A DNA stretch of 64,000 bases from Leuconostoc kimchii IMSNU 11154 (GCF_000092505.1 NC_014136.1:1820501-1884500); one strand, 5' to 3'. Positions 1-9,152 are shown, numbered from the stretch's first letter. The notes: generated by a model not told the origin, from the letters alone. Numbers and translations: made by a program.

Positions 1-786
1 TTAGATTTAGCACACGGACAGAAAATCACAATTGATACATCTTCAAATCGTTTTAAGTTAACACCTGAAATGATTGATGAGGCAGTAACTAGTGCTACTG
101 TTCCTGTCAGAGCAATCTTAATGAATTATCCAACTAATCCCACAGGTGTCACTTATTCACGTGATGAAATTATGGCTTTAGCAGAAACATTTAAAAAACA
201 TAAAATATGGGTAATTTCTGATGAGATATACTCAGTGCTAACATATGATCAAGAGCACGTGTCATTTGCAGAAATTATTCCTGAACAGACTGTGTATATT
301 AATGGTTTATCAAAATCACATGCCATGACAGGATATCGTGTTGGCTTCATTCTTGGCGCAGCGGATGTCATTGCGGAGATGCAAAAAGTTCATGGTGCGT
401 TGACGTTTGCAATACCAACATTTATTCAGGATGCCGCAGTTGTTGCGTTGCGTGATGTAACTGATACGCCATTTGTTATGCGCGATCAATACAAAGCACG
501 TCGTGATCGTATACTACCTCAGTTGCAAAATTTGGGCTTCGATGTCGTGTCACCAGAAGGGGCCTTCTATTTGTTCGCTAAGTTACCAATTGACTTAGGG
601 GATGATGGTGATGCATTTGCTTTAAAATTGGCACATGAGGGTAAAGTAGCAGTCATTCCTGGATCAGGTTTTGGTGAATCTGCAAAAGCTTATATTCGAA
701 TTTCATATGCGGCATCTGATGCCGATTTAGATGAGGGCATGCGCCGATTGACAGCTTATATTAATGAACTACGTGAGAATGAATAA
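1..786 (+). CDS. Class I/II pyridoxal-phosphate aminotransferase, 5' end outside window
   Basis: The frame is open from base 1, so the gene starts left of the window; 261 residues are visible where about 390 are usual, so roughly the first 130 are missing. Fold-type I aminotransferase motifs are clear: NYPTNPTG, SDEIYS (the Asp that pairs with the PLP pyridine nitrogen and a nearby Tyr), SKSHAMTGYRVG with the Schiff-base Lys, and YIRISYA with the substrate-carboxylate Arg. It is a cytoplasmic transaminase, most like the PatA/AraT group acting on aromatic or other amino acids; the exact substrate cannot be read from sequence. The next gene starts 13 bases after the stop, suggesting co-transcription. 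Confidence 0.9.
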   Translation, partial: LDLAHGQKITIDTSSNRFKLTPEMIDEAVTSATVPVRAILMNYPTNPTGVTYSRDEIMALAETFKKHKIWVISDEIYSVLTYDQEHVSFAEIIPEQTVYINGLSKSHAMTGYRVGFILGAADVIAEMQKVHGALTFAIPTFIQDAAVVALRDVTDTPFVMRDQYKARRDRILPQLQNLGFDVVSPEGAFYLFAKLPIDLGDDGDAFALKLAHEGKVAVIPGSGFGESAKAYIRISYAASDADLDEGMRRLTAYINELRENE

Positions 787-799
787 AAGGTGGCTTACG

Positions 800-1318
800 A
801 TGCGATGGTGGCATAAATTATTTAACCAAAAAAATAAACACCAAAAAATTAAATCAATGGGTCAACTCAATGCCATACATGTCGCGCGCAAATCCGAATT
901 ACCTGTTATTGTTGCACCAGTAACAGGTCAGTTACAAAAAATTGATAGTGACGGAGAACCAGTTCATAGTAAAAATGGTTTTATGATGTTACCAGATGGT
1001 AACAATATTATGTCGCCAGTTGCTGGAATTGTGGCGGCTTCTGATGAACAGTTTTTGACAATTCAAAATGCACATTATCATGATGTTGTTGTGCAATTGA
1101 AAACCGAAGAAACGAAACTGTCGCGTTTAGCAACGTATGCTAAAGGACAACAATTGCATGCAGGTGATTTAATCGGTGTAGCTCATGCAACATCACATAA
1201 TGTACGTGTTTATGTCCTATTTGAAGACAGTGTCACACCTCAGTTGAAGTATGGTGCGGCATATGCTGGCCAAAATGTCTGGCAATATCAAGAGGATGCT
1301 ACGCATGGTGAAAAATAG
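800..1318 (+). CDS. EIIA-Glc-like domain protein lacking the active-site histidines
   Basis: 172 residues. The ATG at 800 is chosen because AAAGGTGG lies 6 bases upstream; an in-frame ATG at 764 has no such site. The pattern of APVTGQL, then LPDGNNIMSPVAGIV, then GQQLHAGDLIGVA follows the all-beta glucose-type PTS IIA fold (Crr/PtsG C-terminal domain). The two catalytic histidine blocks are not conserved: the family's HAIG region reads EQFLTI and the phosphorylated HxG block reads VVVQLKTEET. It therefore probably cannot carry phosphate and may be a binding or regulatory relic. It overlaps the start of truB and sits between an aminotransferase gene and truB, so its role is unknown. Confidence 0.75.
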   Translation: MRWWHKLFNQKNKHQKIKSMGQLNAIHVARKSELPVIVAPVTGQLQKIDSDGEPVHSKNGFMMLPDGNNIMSPVAGIVAASDEQFLTIQNAHYHDVVVQLKTEETKLSRLATYAKGQQLHAGDLIGVAHATSHNVRVYVLFEDSVTPQLKYGAAYAGQNVWQYQEDATHGEK

Positions 1319-2222
1319 CATAATTGATGGTATTATCGTTGTGAATAAACCACGAGGTTTAACATCATTTGATGTTGTTTCCAGAATTAGACGTGTTGTA
1401 GGGCAAAAACGTGTGGGGCATGCGGGCACGCTGGACCCTAATGTTGATGGTGTGCTGGTTATTGCGCTTGGCAAGGCAACCAAGCTAATTGATGAGTTAC
1501 AGGCGCGACCTAAGCGTTATATTGGGAGTATTACACTTGGTTTTGCAACTGAAACAGAAGATTTGGATGGGGAAATAATTGCACAGCAGGCGATTGAGAA
1601 ACCTTATACAGACGAGGCTATAGACAATGCGATTGTGCAATTAAATGGGGACATAAAGCAGATAGCACCAATGTTTTCTGCTGTTAAAGTTAATGGGAAG
1701 CGCCTTTATGAATATGCACGAGCTGGTGAGGTAATCGAACGTCCCGTTCGAGATGCGTTTATCTATGACTACCATCGAACGTCACCAATTACTTATCAAA
1801 ACGCACAACAACAATTTGATTTTGTGGCTAAGGTGTCAAAAGGTACCTACATCAGGACATTAGCTGTTGATACTGGGCGACAACTTGGTGTGCCAGCAAC
1901 AATGACAAGTTTAACTAGAATTATGGGCAGTGGCATGTCGATTGATCAAGCTACTGATCTACAGGATATCCTTGTGCTTGAACGTGAATCATTATTAAAA
2001 CTAATCATACCAATAAAGGACATACTCACGTGGCCAACAAAAGAACTTTCGGATGATGAGTGGTTTGCTGTCAAAAATGGTCAAAAAATATCAGAATGGG
2101 CAATTATTGACGATAGCGCATATCTTCAATTAACCTATCATGGTGATCTTAAGGCAGTATACGCTTATAACAATGAGAAAAGCCTATGGCAATCGCGTTA
2201 CGTGTTTACAAATGAATCATAA
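1305..2222 (+). CDS. truB: tRNA pseudouridine(55) synthase
   Basis: TruB isomerises U55 in the T-loop of tRNAs. The 305-residue protein has the family motif GHAGTLDP at residues 38-45 with the catalytic Asp44, followed by VDGVL, and the KGTYIRTLA motif of the catalytic fold. The start at 1305 gives MVKNSIIDG, which fits family starts; AGAGG lies 9 bases upstream inside the preceding gene, with which it overlaps by 14 bases. The stop overlaps the ribF start (TAATG), indicating translational coupling. Confidence 0.95.
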   Translation: MVKNSIIDGIIVVNKPRGLTSFDVVSRIRRVVGQKRVGHAGTLDPNVDGVLVIALGKATKLIDELQARPKRYIGSITLGFATETEDLDGEIIAQQAIEKPYTDEAIDNAIVQLNGDIKQIAPMFSAVKVNGKRLYEYARAGEVIERPVRDAFIYDYHRTSPITYQNAQQQFDFVAKVSKGTYIRTLAVDTGRQLGVPATMTSLTRIMGSGMSIDQATDLQDILVLERESLLKLIIPIKDILTWPTKELSDDEWFAVKNGQKISEWAIIDDSAYLQLTYHGDLKAVYAYNNEKSLWQSRYVFTNES

Positions 2223-3166
2223 TGGCTGAAATAATTAGACTACATTACCCAATTTTAAAAAATAAAAAACCAGTGCGACAAGTTGTTGCAATGGGTTTTT
2301 TTGATGGTGTACATCGAGGACATCAAGCAGTGATTGAACGTGCTAAATCTGAGGCAGATAAGTTGGGTGTACCGTTGGCGGTACTAACATATGACCCATA
2401 TCCTGCGGTTGTATTTAGAGCGTTAGAGAAACCATTACGTTATCTAACCCCCTTGGCGCAAAAAAAAATACTATTAACCAAACTTGGCGTGGATAAAATT
2501 TATGTCATGCAATTTACGTCAGAACTGGCTAAAGTAGAGCCACAGCAATTTGTCGATGATGTGCTTATGTGTTTGAATCCTATTCTGGTAGTTGGTGGTT
2601 TTGATCATTTATACGGTGGTAATTCATCAACAGCAGATATGATGCACTTACCATTTTATGCACAGCAACGCTTTGATGTTATTGTTGTGCCTGAATTCGA
2701 TGATAATCATAAAAAAATAGGGTCATCCGCAATCCGTCGGGCATTAGATATTGGCGATATGAATCAGGTTAATCAGCAACTTGGACGTATATACCAAACA
2801 ACTGGATTAGTCGTTCATGGTGAAGCACGTGGCCGTAAATTGGGATTTCCAACAATTAATATCAAAACACCTGAATTGGAATGGTTACCAGGAATTGGTA
2901 TTTATGCCGTTAAGGTGAAGGTCGGAGACGACTGGTATGAGGGTATGGCCAGTATTGGTCGTAATATTACTTTCGGAGATGAACGACCTGTCACAGTTGA
3001 AATTAATATATTAGATTTTCAGAGAGAAATCTATGGCGAGAATGTGACAGTCACTTGGTATACCTATCTTCGGGGCGAAGTCAAGTTTAGCACTGTTTCC
3101 GATTTGATCGTACAATTAAATAGCGATGAATATCAGACACGCCAATATTTTGATACGGTGAATTGA
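2222..3166 (+). CDS. ribF: Bifunctional riboflavin kinase / FAD synthetase
   Basis: RibF converts riboflavin to FMN and then FAD in the cytoplasm. The N-terminal adenylyltransferase half shows the nucleotidyltransferase motif MGFFDGVHRGH (HRGH at residues 31-34) and SSAIRRAL. The C-terminal kinase half shows GRKLGFPTIN, which binds the flavin and ATP. At 314 residues it is full length. It overlaps truB by one base, the usual truB-ribF pairing. A strong hairpin follows immediately and also marks the upstream edge of the hrcA promoter. Confidence 0.95.
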   Translation: MAEIIRLHYPILKNKKPVRQVVAMGFFDGVHRGHQAVIERAKSEADKLGVPLAVLTYDPYPAVVFRALEKPLRYLTPLAQKKILLTKLGVDKIYVMQFTSELAKVEPQQFVDDVLMCLNPILVVGGFDHLYGGNSSTADMMHLPFYAQQRFDVIVVPEFDDNHKKIGSSAIRRALDIGDMNQVNQQLGRIYQTTGLVVHGEARGRKLGFPTINIKTPELEWLPGIGIYAVKVKVGDDWYEGMASIGRNITFGDERPVTVEINILDFQREIYGENVTVTWYTYLRGEVKFSTVSDLIVQLNSDEYQTRQYFDTVN

Positions 3167-3168
3167 TT

Positions 3169-3198
3169 TTTTAGCACTCTTAAAAAAGAGTGCTAAAA
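3169..3198 (+). promoter_or_regulatory. Perfect inverted repeat: upstream CIRCE-like element, possible ribF terminator
   Basis: A perfect 13-bp inverted repeat with a 4-base loop. Its core, TTAGCACTC - 8 bases - GAGTGCTAA (3171-3196), matches both CIRCE half-sites exactly but with an 8-base spacer instead of the usual 9. It lies just upstream of the -35 box of the hrcA promoter, a position seen for the first of two CIRCE copies in some Firmicutes. It could also form an RNA hairpin ending the ribF transcript, though only a later T run (3210-3215) follows. Confidence 0.75.
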
Positions 3199-3201
3199 CC
3201 C

Positions 3202-3230
3202 TTGCGCTCTTTTTTAAAATAGTGTATCAT
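3202..3230 (+). promoter_or_regulatory. hrcA-grpE-dnaK operon promoter
   Basis: A -35 TTGCGC (3202-3207), 17-base spacer and -10 TATCAT (3225-3230) give a housekeeping-type sigma-A promoter. It is bracketed by two CIRCE elements, so HrcA can repress from both sides; the predicted start (about 3237-3239) is at the edge of the downstream CIRCE. Confidence 0.75.
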
Positions 3231-3238
3231 AATAGATG

Positions 3239-3265
3239 TTAGCAGTTGAATGATAGGAGTGCTAA
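3239..3265 (+). promoter_or_regulatory. CIRCE operator (HrcA binding site)
   Basis: TTAGCAGTT - 9 bases - GAGTGCTAA. The right half-site is a perfect CIRCE match and the left has two changes (TTAGCACTC expected). The 9-base spacing is canonical. It lies in the hrcA 5' leader, 15 bases before the TTG start, so HrcA autoregulates the operon. Confidence 0.9.
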
Positions 3266-3280
3266 ATCGGAGGTGCTGGT

Positions 3281-4309
3281 TTGCTAACCGAACGACAGAA
3301 ATTAATCTTAGGTGCCATTATTTATGAATACACGCAAACTGCTCATGCAGTGGGCTCCAAAAGTTTGCAAGAGCAACTAGATATCAAAGTGAGTTCTGCG
3401 ACGATTCGTAATGAGATGGCGACCTTAGAAGCGGAAGCATTAATAAAAAAATTGCATACGTCTGCTGGGCGGGTGCCATCGCGCGCTGGATATCGTTATT
3501 ATCTTGATAATCTTATGAACGCAAGGTCAGCAACGCAACAAGACATTGCTTTGGTTATGAATTCTTTTCATGGTAATTTTCATGAAATAGATGATTTGTT
3601 AGATGAATCAGCACGTACCTTATCTGAGTTAACTGCTGCAACAGTTTTGATTTTAAAACCTAAGCGCTTAAATATTACGGTGTCAGGGTTCCGATTAGTA
3701 CCATTAGAAAATCAGCAACTCATTGCAGTGCTGGTCACTAATGATGGTAAAGTGACTAGTCAAACGTTCAAATTACCACGAGAGCTGGCAGAGTCATCGT
3801 TGGAAAGTATGACCAATTATATTAATGACCAAATGACTGGTCGCCCTGTGTTGGAAGTTCTAAAAATGATGCAATCAGATGAATTACCAACTCAAATGAG
3901 TCGTGTCATTCAAACACCTGCTGCGTTTTTACAATTGTTTGGTGATGTTCTCGCCCGATCAATTGGTGATAAAGTGCATATAGGTGGTCGCTTGAATGTG
4001 TTAGATTTTGGTGAAGATAGCCTGTCGACTAAGGAAGTTAAGAGACTATTAGAATTTTTGACTTCTGCAACGGATATTCGTCGCGTCGCAACTACTTCAC
4101 AGCAGCGCGTGACCATTAAAATTGCCAAGGAAATCAACGAGCCATTGTTGAAGCCATTCAGTTTAATTACAAGGGCATTTACCGTACCAAATCAAGGAGA
4201 AGGCGTGATAGCTCTTCTAGGGCCAATTCGTATGACGTATGCACGTAATGTACTGTTAATGGACGCATTTGGTGAAGCGTTAAGCCAAAAAATGATTGAG
4301 TATACATAA
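3281..4309 (+). CDS. hrcA: Heat-inducible transcription repressor HrcA
   Basis: HrcA binds CIRCE sites and represses class I heat-shock genes until chaperone demand releases it. The N-terminal winged helix (about residues 1-90) begins LTERQKLIL and includes [13 protein letters not shown] and [14 protein letters not shown], both family hallmarks. The rest forms the GAF-like and inserted dimerisation domains. The 342-residue length is normal. The start is TTG, set by GGAGGTG 6 bases upstream. It is the first gene of hrcA-grpE-dnaK. Confidence 0.96.
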   Translation: MLTERQKLILGAIIYEYTQTAHAVGSKSLQEQLDIKVSSATIRNEMATLEAEALIKKLHTSAGRVPSRAGYRYYLDNLMNARSATQQDIALVMNSFHGNFHEIDDLLDESARTLSELTAATVLILKPKRLNITVSGFRLVPLENQQLIAVLVTNDGKVTSQTFKLPRELAESSLESMTNYINDQMTGRPVLEVLKMMQSDELPTQMSRVIQTPAAFLQLFGDVLARSIGDKVHIGGRLNVLDFGEDSLSTKEVKRLLEFLTSATDIRRVATTSQQRVTIKIAKEINEPLLKPFSLITRAFTVPNQGEGVIALLGPIRMTYARNVLLMDAFGEALSQKMIEYT

Positions 4310-4326
4310 ATTAGGAGGTCACCCAC

Positions 4327-4905
4327 GTGGCAGATGAAGCAAAAAAAGAAGCACCAAATGAAGAAGTAATCAATGAAGAACCACTTGTTGAAGAAATGTC
4401 AAATGAAGAAGTGATCAATGACGGTGATACTTCACAGGTAGTTGAAGAACCAGAGCAAACTGAACTTGATCAGGCACGTGAAAAGATTGCTGATTTAGAA
4501 GATCAACTTCTGCGTTCGAAAGCTGAAATACAGAATATACAGCAACGTCAGGCGCGTGAATTGCAAAGTGTTCGTAAGTATGATGGCCAGAAATTAGCAG
4601 CTGCAGTATTACCAGCGGTGGATAATTTGGAACGTGCTTTAGAAGTTGAAGCTGATGATGCCGTGGCAAAACAAATTAAAGCAGGTGTTGAAATGACACT
4701 TAAAACGTTAGTTCAGGCTTTGACTGATAATGGTATCTCTGCAACTGGTGAAGTGGGTGAAACTTTTGATCCAACTAAACATCAGGCAATTCAAAGTGTT
4801 GAATCAACAACTGTGGATTCAGATCAAATTGCTTCTGTTTTGCAAAAAGGCTATATTTTACAGGATCGTGTCTTACGTCCAGCAATGGTCGCAGTTGCGA
4901 AGTAA
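4327..4905 (+). CDS. grpE: Nucleotide exchange factor GrpE
   Basis: GrpE releases ADP from DnaK. A very acidic, Glu-rich N-terminus (residues 1-45) is followed by the long coiled-coil dimerisation helix (about 45-95) with LRSKAEIQNIQQR. The C-terminal beta domain carries GETFDPTKHQAI and VLQKGYILQDRVLRPAMVAV, the GrpE signature. The start is GTG at 4327 with AGGAGGT upstream. It lies 17 bases after hrcA and 96 bases before dnaK. Confidence 0.95.
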   Translation: MADEAKKEAPNEEVINEEPLVEEMSNEEVINDGDTSQVVEEPEQTELDQAREKIADLEDQLLRSKAEIQNIQQRQARELQSVRKYDGQKLAAAVLPAVDNLERALEVEADDAVAKQIKAGVEMTLKTLVQALTDNGISATGEVGETFDPTKHQAIQSVESTTVDSDQIASVLQKGYILQDRVLRPAMVAVAK

Positions 4906-5001
4906 TCGAATTGACTATTTAATGAACATGGTGATTCAGCTTAGTGCACTACACCTTAAAAAGATAAATTGTTAACTAAAAAGTAAAGGAAGAAAAAATT
5001 C

Positions 5002-6846
5002 ATGTCAAAAATTATCGGTATTGATTTAGGAACAACGAACTCAGCAGTGGCCGTACTTGAGGGTGGCGAACCAAAGATTATTACAAACCCAGATGGTGGT
5101 CGTACAACACCTTCAGTTGTTTCTTTTAAAAATGGCGAAAGCCAAGTTGGTGATGTAGCTAAGCGTCAAGCTATTACGAACCCTGATACAATTATTTCAA
5201 TTAAGTCACATATGGGCGAAGCTGGTTATAAAGTTAGTGCTGATGGTAAGGATTATACACCACAAGAAATTTCAGCAATGATTCTACAATATATTAAGGG
5301 TTATGCTGAAGACTATTTGGGCGAAAAAGTTGAAAAGGCAGTTATTACAGTGCCTGCATATTTCAACGATGCACAACGTCAAGCAACAAAGGATGCTGGT
5401 AAGATTGCTGGTTTGGAAGTTGAGCGTATCATTAATGAACCAACAGCAGCAGCTTTGGCTTATGGTCTTGATAAATTAGATAAGAACGAAAAGATTTTAG
5501 TTTATGATTTGGGTGGTGGTACTTTTGATGTTTCTATCCTTGAATTAGGTGATGGCGTGTTTGAAGTTTTGTCAACAAATGGGGACACACACCTTGGTGG
5601 TGATAATTTTGATAATGTTGTTATTGATTATTTAGCGGCACAATTCAAAGATGAAAATGGCGTTGATTTAAGGGATGACAAGTTGGCCTTGCAACGTTTG
5701 AAGGATGCTGCTGAATCAGCAAAAAAGACATTGTCTTCAGCTAACGAAGCGCAAATTGACTTACCATTTATTGCTTCTGGTGATCAAGGTCCTTTACATT
5801 TGCAAACATCATTGTCACGTGCTAAATTCAACGAAATTACAGCTGATTTGGTTAAAAAGGCTGAACAACCAGTATTAAACGCATTGAAAGATGCAGGTCT
5901 GTCATTCTCAGATATTGATGAAGTTATTTTGAATGGTGGGTCAACACGTATTCCAGCAGTTCAAGAATCTGTTAAGAAGTTGACTGGTAAGGAACCTAAC
6001 CATTCAATCAACCCTGATGAAGCGGTTGCTTTAGGTGCCGCTGTACAAGGTGGTGTGATTACTGGTGATGTTAAGGATGTTGTTTTGCTTGATGTGACAC
6101 CATTGTCATTAGGTATTGAAACAATGGGTGGGGTGTTCACTAAGTTGATTGATCGTAACACAACGATTCCTACCTCGAAGTCACAAGTATTCTCAACAGC
6201 CGCTGATAACCAACCAGCCGTGGACATTCACGTTCTACAAGGTGAACGTTCAATGGCTGCTGATAACAAGACATTAGGTCGCTTCCAATTGTCAGATATT
6301 CCTGCTGCACAACGTGGTGTGCCACAAATTGAAGTCACGTTCGATATTGACCGTAATGGTATTGTATCTGTATCTGCTAAGGATTTGGGTACGCAAAAGG
6401 AACAGAAGATTACCATTCAAGCGGCTGGCGGTTTATCAGATGATGAAATCGAGCAAATGATGAATGATGCTAAAGCAAACGAAGAAGCTGATGCAAAGAA
6501 GAAAGAAGCTGTTGACACACGTAATGAAGCTGACCAATTAATTTTCTCAACAGAAAAGACATTGGAAGAAGTTGGCGATAAGTTGGGTGATGAAGACAAA
6601 AAAGCGACTCAAGAAGCGTTAGAAGCTTTGAAGAAGGCTAAAGAAGAAGCTGCAGCAGATGATGCTGATTTGACAGATTTGAAGTCTAAGTCCGAAGCTT
6701 TAGGTAAAGCAGCACAAGAATTGGCTATGAAACTATATCAGCAAGCAGCGCCTCAGGAAGGTGCTGAAGATCAAGAAAAGTCAGCAGATGGCGATACAGT
6801 TGATGGTGATTTTGAAGAAGTTGATCCTGATTCAAAGAAAGACTAA
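5002..6846 (+). CDS. dnaK: Molecular chaperone DnaK (Hsp70)
   Basis: An ATP-dependent cytoplasmic folding chaperone. The ATPase domain shows the phosphate-1 loop [14 protein letters not shown] at its start, [12 protein letters not shown] and the [10 protein letters not shown] adenosine motif. The interdomain linker [14 protein letters not shown] precedes the substrate-binding domain, and the helical lid ends in an acidic tail. The 614-residue length is typical for Lactobacillales. The RBS is AAAGGAAG. It belongs to the CIRCE operon; the J-protein gene follows after a strong hairpin. Confidence 0.98.
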   Translation: MSKIIGIDLGTTNSAVAVLEGGEPKIITNPDGGRTTPSVVSFKNGESQVGDVAKRQAITNPDTIISIKSHMGEAGYKVSADGKDYTPQEISAMILQYIKGYAEDYLGEKVEKAVITVPAYFNDAQRQATKDAGKIAGLEVERIINEPTAAALAYGLDKLDKNEKILVYDLGGGTFDVSILELGDGVFEVLSTNGDTHLGGDNFDNVVIDYLAAQFKDENGVDLRDDKLALQRLKDAAESAKKTLSSANEAQIDLPFIASGDQGPLHLQTSLSRAKFNEITADLVKKAEQPVLNALKDAGLSFSDIDEVILNGGSTRIPAVQESVKKLTGKEPNHSINPDEAVALGAAVQGGVITGDVKDVVLLDVTPLSLGIETMGGVFTKLIDRNTTIPTSKSQVFSTAADNQPAVDIHVLQGERSMAADNKTLGRFQLSDIPAAQRGVPQIEVTFDIDRNGIVSVSAKDLGTQKEQKITIQAAGGLSDDEIEQMMNDAKANEEADAKKKEAVDTRNEADQLIFSTEKTLEEVGDKLGDEDKKATQEALEALKKAKEEAAADDADLTDLKSKSEALGKAAQELAMKLYQQAAPQEGAEDQEKSADGDTVDGDFEEVDPDSKKD

Positions 6847-6881
6847 TAAATTTTAGTAGTCAATTGACGAATGAGTAAAAA

Positions 6882-6911
6882 ACGAACCGCATTCTGTTGA
6901 GTGCGGTTCGT
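6882..6911 (+). other. Intercistronic hairpin between dnaK and dnaJ
   Basis: A perfect 10-bp stem (ACGAACCGCA / TGCGGTTCGT) with a 10-base loop. No T run follows on this strand, so it is unlikely to be a simple terminator for dnaK; it could be an mRNA-stability or processing element that changes the dnaK:dnaJ ratio. Confidence 0.6.
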
Positions 6912-6938
6912 GTACATAATATGATAAGGAGTAGGTAA

Positions 6939-7856
6939 GTGAATAATACTGAATACTATGATCGTCTTGGTATAGAAAAAAATGCTAGCCAAGATGAAAT
7001 TAAAAAAGCATACCGTAAATTAGCAAAAAAATACCATCCAGATTTAAATCATGATGCTGGTGCTGAAGAAAAATATAAAGAAGTGCAAGAGGCTTTTGAA
7101 ACGCTAGGCGATGAGCAGAAACGTGCGCAGTATGACCAATTTGGACCGGCTGGTGCCAACGGCGGTTTTGGCGGACAAGGTGGCTTTGGAGGCTATCAAC
7201 AGCAAGGTGGATTTGGTGATTTTTCTGACCTTGGTGATATTTTTAGTCAAATGTTTGGTGGCGGTTTTGACCCTAATCGTCCACGAAAAGGACAAGATTT
7301 ACAATACCGTATGCGCTTGAGTTTTGAAGAAGCTATCTTTGGTAAAGAAGAAACAATCAAATTTAACCGTGGTGATGGTGCGCATGAAATTAAAGTAACC
7401 GTGCCAGCAGGTGTTGAAACAGGACAACAAATGCGTTTGGCTGAACAAGGTGAAGAAGGTGCCAACGGGGGTCCTCGTGGCGATTTGTTTGTTGTATTCC
7501 AAGTATCACCGTCTAAAGATGGTTTCGAACGTGATGGTGCTGATGTTTATCTTGAACAAAAAATTAGTTTCACAAGTGCAGCACTTGGTGATGAAATTCA
7601 AGTTAAAACAGTACATGGTGATGTTAAGTTAAAAATCCCAGCTGGTACGCAAACAGGTAAACAATTTCGTTTACGTGGCAAAGGTGCGCCACGTTTGCGC
7701 GGTAATGGGAATGGTGATCAATACGTGAACATCTTTGTTGAGGTGCCAGCAACGTTGACAAAAGATCAAAAAAAGGCACTTGAAGTCTTCCAAGAAGCGA
7801 TGACAGGTAAAAAGAAAAAGAGCTTCTTTGATAAATTACAAGAAGAATTAGATTAA
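6939..7856 (+). CDS. dnaJ: DnaJ-family co-chaperone without a zinc-binding domain
   Basis: The J-domain (residues 1-70) has the HPD motif at 33-35 that triggers DnaK ATPase. A Gly/Phe-rich linker (about 73-110) leads directly into the C-terminal substrate-binding domains. At 305 residues it is about 70-75 shorter than canonical DnaJ. Where the four CxxCxGxG repeats should be, [24 protein letters not shown] runs through with no Cys at all, so this is a type II (CbpA-like) J-protein in the dnaJ position. The start is GTG at 6939 after GGAGTAGG. It is the last gene of the heat-shock cluster and is followed by a terminator. Confidence 0.9.
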   Translation: MNNTEYYDRLGIEKNASQDEIKKAYRKLAKKYHPDLNHDAGAEEKYKEVQEAFETLGDEQKRAQYDQFGPAGANGGFGGQGGFGGYQQQGGFGDFSDLGDIFSQMFGGGFDPNRPRKGQDLQYRMRLSFEEAIFGKEETIKFNRGDGAHEIKVTVPAGVETGQQMRLAEQGEEGANGGPRGDLFVVFQVSPSKDGFERDGADVYLEQKISFTSAALGDEIQVKTVHGDVKLKIPAGTQTGKQFRLRGKGAPRLRGNGNGDQYVNIFVEVPATLTKDQKKALEVFQEAMTGKKKKSFFDKLQEELD

Positions 7857-7887
7857 AAAAATGCACATTGATAAGATGTGCATTTTT
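7856..7887 (+). terminator. Rho-independent terminator after dnaJ
   Basis: ATGCACAT (7861-7868), 7-base loop, ATGTGCAT (7876-7883), then TTTT; an upstream A run extends the stem. It ends the hrcA-dnaJ cluster. Confidence 0.8.
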
Positions 7888-7941
7888 ATGCGAGCTATGG
7901 TATGATTATTCTTAATTTATCGTTGAAGTGGAGAAGTGTAC

Positions 7942-8502
7942 ATGTCTTTAAAATCGCAATTGGCTGGTTTTACAACAATTGAAACGGATCGCTTATTGTT
8001 ACGACCAGTGGTACAATCTGATACGTCAGATATTTTCGAGTATTTGCACGATGTCGAGACAGTGCAGTTTATTACAGTTAGTCAGGCAAAATCAATTGAT
8101 GATGTGATTAAAAATTCAATTCAAGGTTTCTTCATGGTAGATCCTATTGGCAAATGGGCCATTGTATTTGAAGGCAAAATGATTGGCACCATTGACATGC
8201 GACTGAATGAGTCTGATTATAGTGCAGAAATTGGGTACGTTTTAAATAAACACTATTGGGGACGTGGCATGATGCCAGAAGCTGCTAAGGCAGTATTAAA
8301 AATTGCTTTTGAAGAATTACATTTAGTACGTGTGATGGCCGTTCATGATGTACGAAACCCTAAATCTGGGCAAGTCATGTTGAAAATTGGTATGATAAAA
8401 GAAGGGGTTGCTTTAAAATTTAAAATTATTAAAAATGAAGCAATTGATATGGCTATTTATGCGATAACAGATGACATGTATGAAAAAAATACGGCATATT
8501 AA
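7942..8502 (+). CDS. GNAT-family N-acetyltransferase (RimJ/RimL-like)
   Basis: 186 residues. The sequence TERLLLRP-like start (TDRLLLRPVVQSD), AEIGYVLNKHYWGRGMMPEA (acetyl-CoA pyrophosphate loop, GRGMMPEA) and NPKSGQVMLKIGM match the Acetyltransf_3 family that acetylates protein N-termini or small amines. The substrate cannot be deduced. ATG 7942 is preferred over an in-frame GTG at 7936 because GGAG sits 8 bases upstream of it. It is monocistronic, with a terminator on both sides, and convergent with def. Confidence 0.8.
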   Translation: MSLKSQLAGFTTIETDRLLLRPVVQSDTSDIFEYLHDVETVQFITVSQAKSIDDVIKNSIQGFFMVDPIGKWAIVFEGKMIGTIDMRLNESDYSAEIGYVLNKHYWGRGMMPEAAKAVLKIAFEELHLVRVMAVHDVRNPKSGQVMLKIGMIKEGVALKFKIIKNEAIDMAIYAITDDMYEKNTAY

Positions 8503-8517
8503 TATGCCGTATTTTTT
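8484..8517. terminator. Bidirectional terminator between GNAT gene and def
   Basis: A perfect 17-bp palindrome (A run, TACGGCATATT, its complement, T run) with essentially no loop spacer. It includes the stop codons of both converging genes and serves as a terminator in each direction. Confidence 0.85.
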
Positions 8518-9094
8518 AATCAATATATTTCGTATTATCATCAACTTCCCAAGGGGCCTTGACATCAATATGGTCGTAGTACAAGTGTCCATGTAAATGA
8601 TCAATTTCATGTTGGAAAACAATAGCTGGATAGTCACGAAGTTTTATAATTTTCGTATCGCCAATTTCGTCCTGATAGCGTACTGTAACACGATTAGCAC
8701 GTGGGACAAAACCAGGAACATCTTCATCAACTGATAAGCAACCTTCACCGACATCTAGTGCGCCACGTTTGACTGACTCAGAGATAATTGTAGGATTAAA
8801 TATTGTGCCTTTGAAATAGGGTGTGTCGTCAGACTCATGGGGATCCAATGACGGTACTAAAACGGCGGCCATTTGCAAAGAATAACCGACTTGTGGTGCT
8901 GCTAAGCCAACACCGGGACGAAGACCATAAGTTTCATTTTGTGTTGCATCTTGCGAAATAACAAGATATGTCATCATATCTTTTGCTAATTGTGCATGTT
9001 CCTCACTTAAAGGAAAAGGCACTGGTTGTGCAATTTGACGTAAAACTGGATCGCCGTCGCGCGTAATTTTATCCATTGTAAACCTAATTGTCAT
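8516..9094 (-). CDS. def: Peptide deformylase
   Basis: Removes the formyl group from nascent N-terminal Met. All three metalloenzyme motifs are present: GVGLAAPQVG (residues 61-70), EGCLSV (117-122, the Cys metal ligand) and QHEIDHLHG (161-169, two His ligands and catalytic Glu). The 192-residue length with an insert between motifs 1 and 2 is the Gram-positive type 2 form. The start is ATG at 9094 with AGAGAGGT upstream. It is transcribed toward the GNAT gene. Confidence 0.96.
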   Translation of the reverse strand: MTIRFTMDKITRDGDPVLRQIAQPVPFPLSEEHAQLAKDMMTYLVISQDATQNETYGLRPGVGLAAPQVGYSLQMAAVLVPSLDPHESDDTPYFKGTIFNPTIISESVKRGALDVGEGCLSVDEDVPGFVPRANRVTVRYQDEIGDTKIIKLRDYPAIVFQHEIDHLHGHLYYDHIDVKAPWEVDDNTKYID

Positions 9095-9134
9095 GTTTTT
9101 TTACCTCTCTACTAGTATATCAAACTGTACAACA

Positions 9135-9152
9135 TGTTAAAATAGATGTATG
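9135..9152 (+). promoter_or_regulatory. Extended -10 promoter directly abutting the UPF0223 start codon
   Basis: TGTTAAAAT (extended -10 form, 9135-9143) ends 6 bases before the ATG at 9150. Transcription would begin at or next to the start codon, and no Shine-Dalgarno sequence is visible, pointing to a leaderless mRNA. Confidence 0.55.

Noticed and set aside
1217..1483. Open frame on the minus strand across the EIIA-like/truB junction
   Set aside because: It has no RBS and is antisense to two well-supported genes.
6882..6911. Terminator separating dnaK from dnaJ
   Set aside because: No T run follows on the coding strand; the A run precedes the stem, so it would terminate only opposite-strand transcription.
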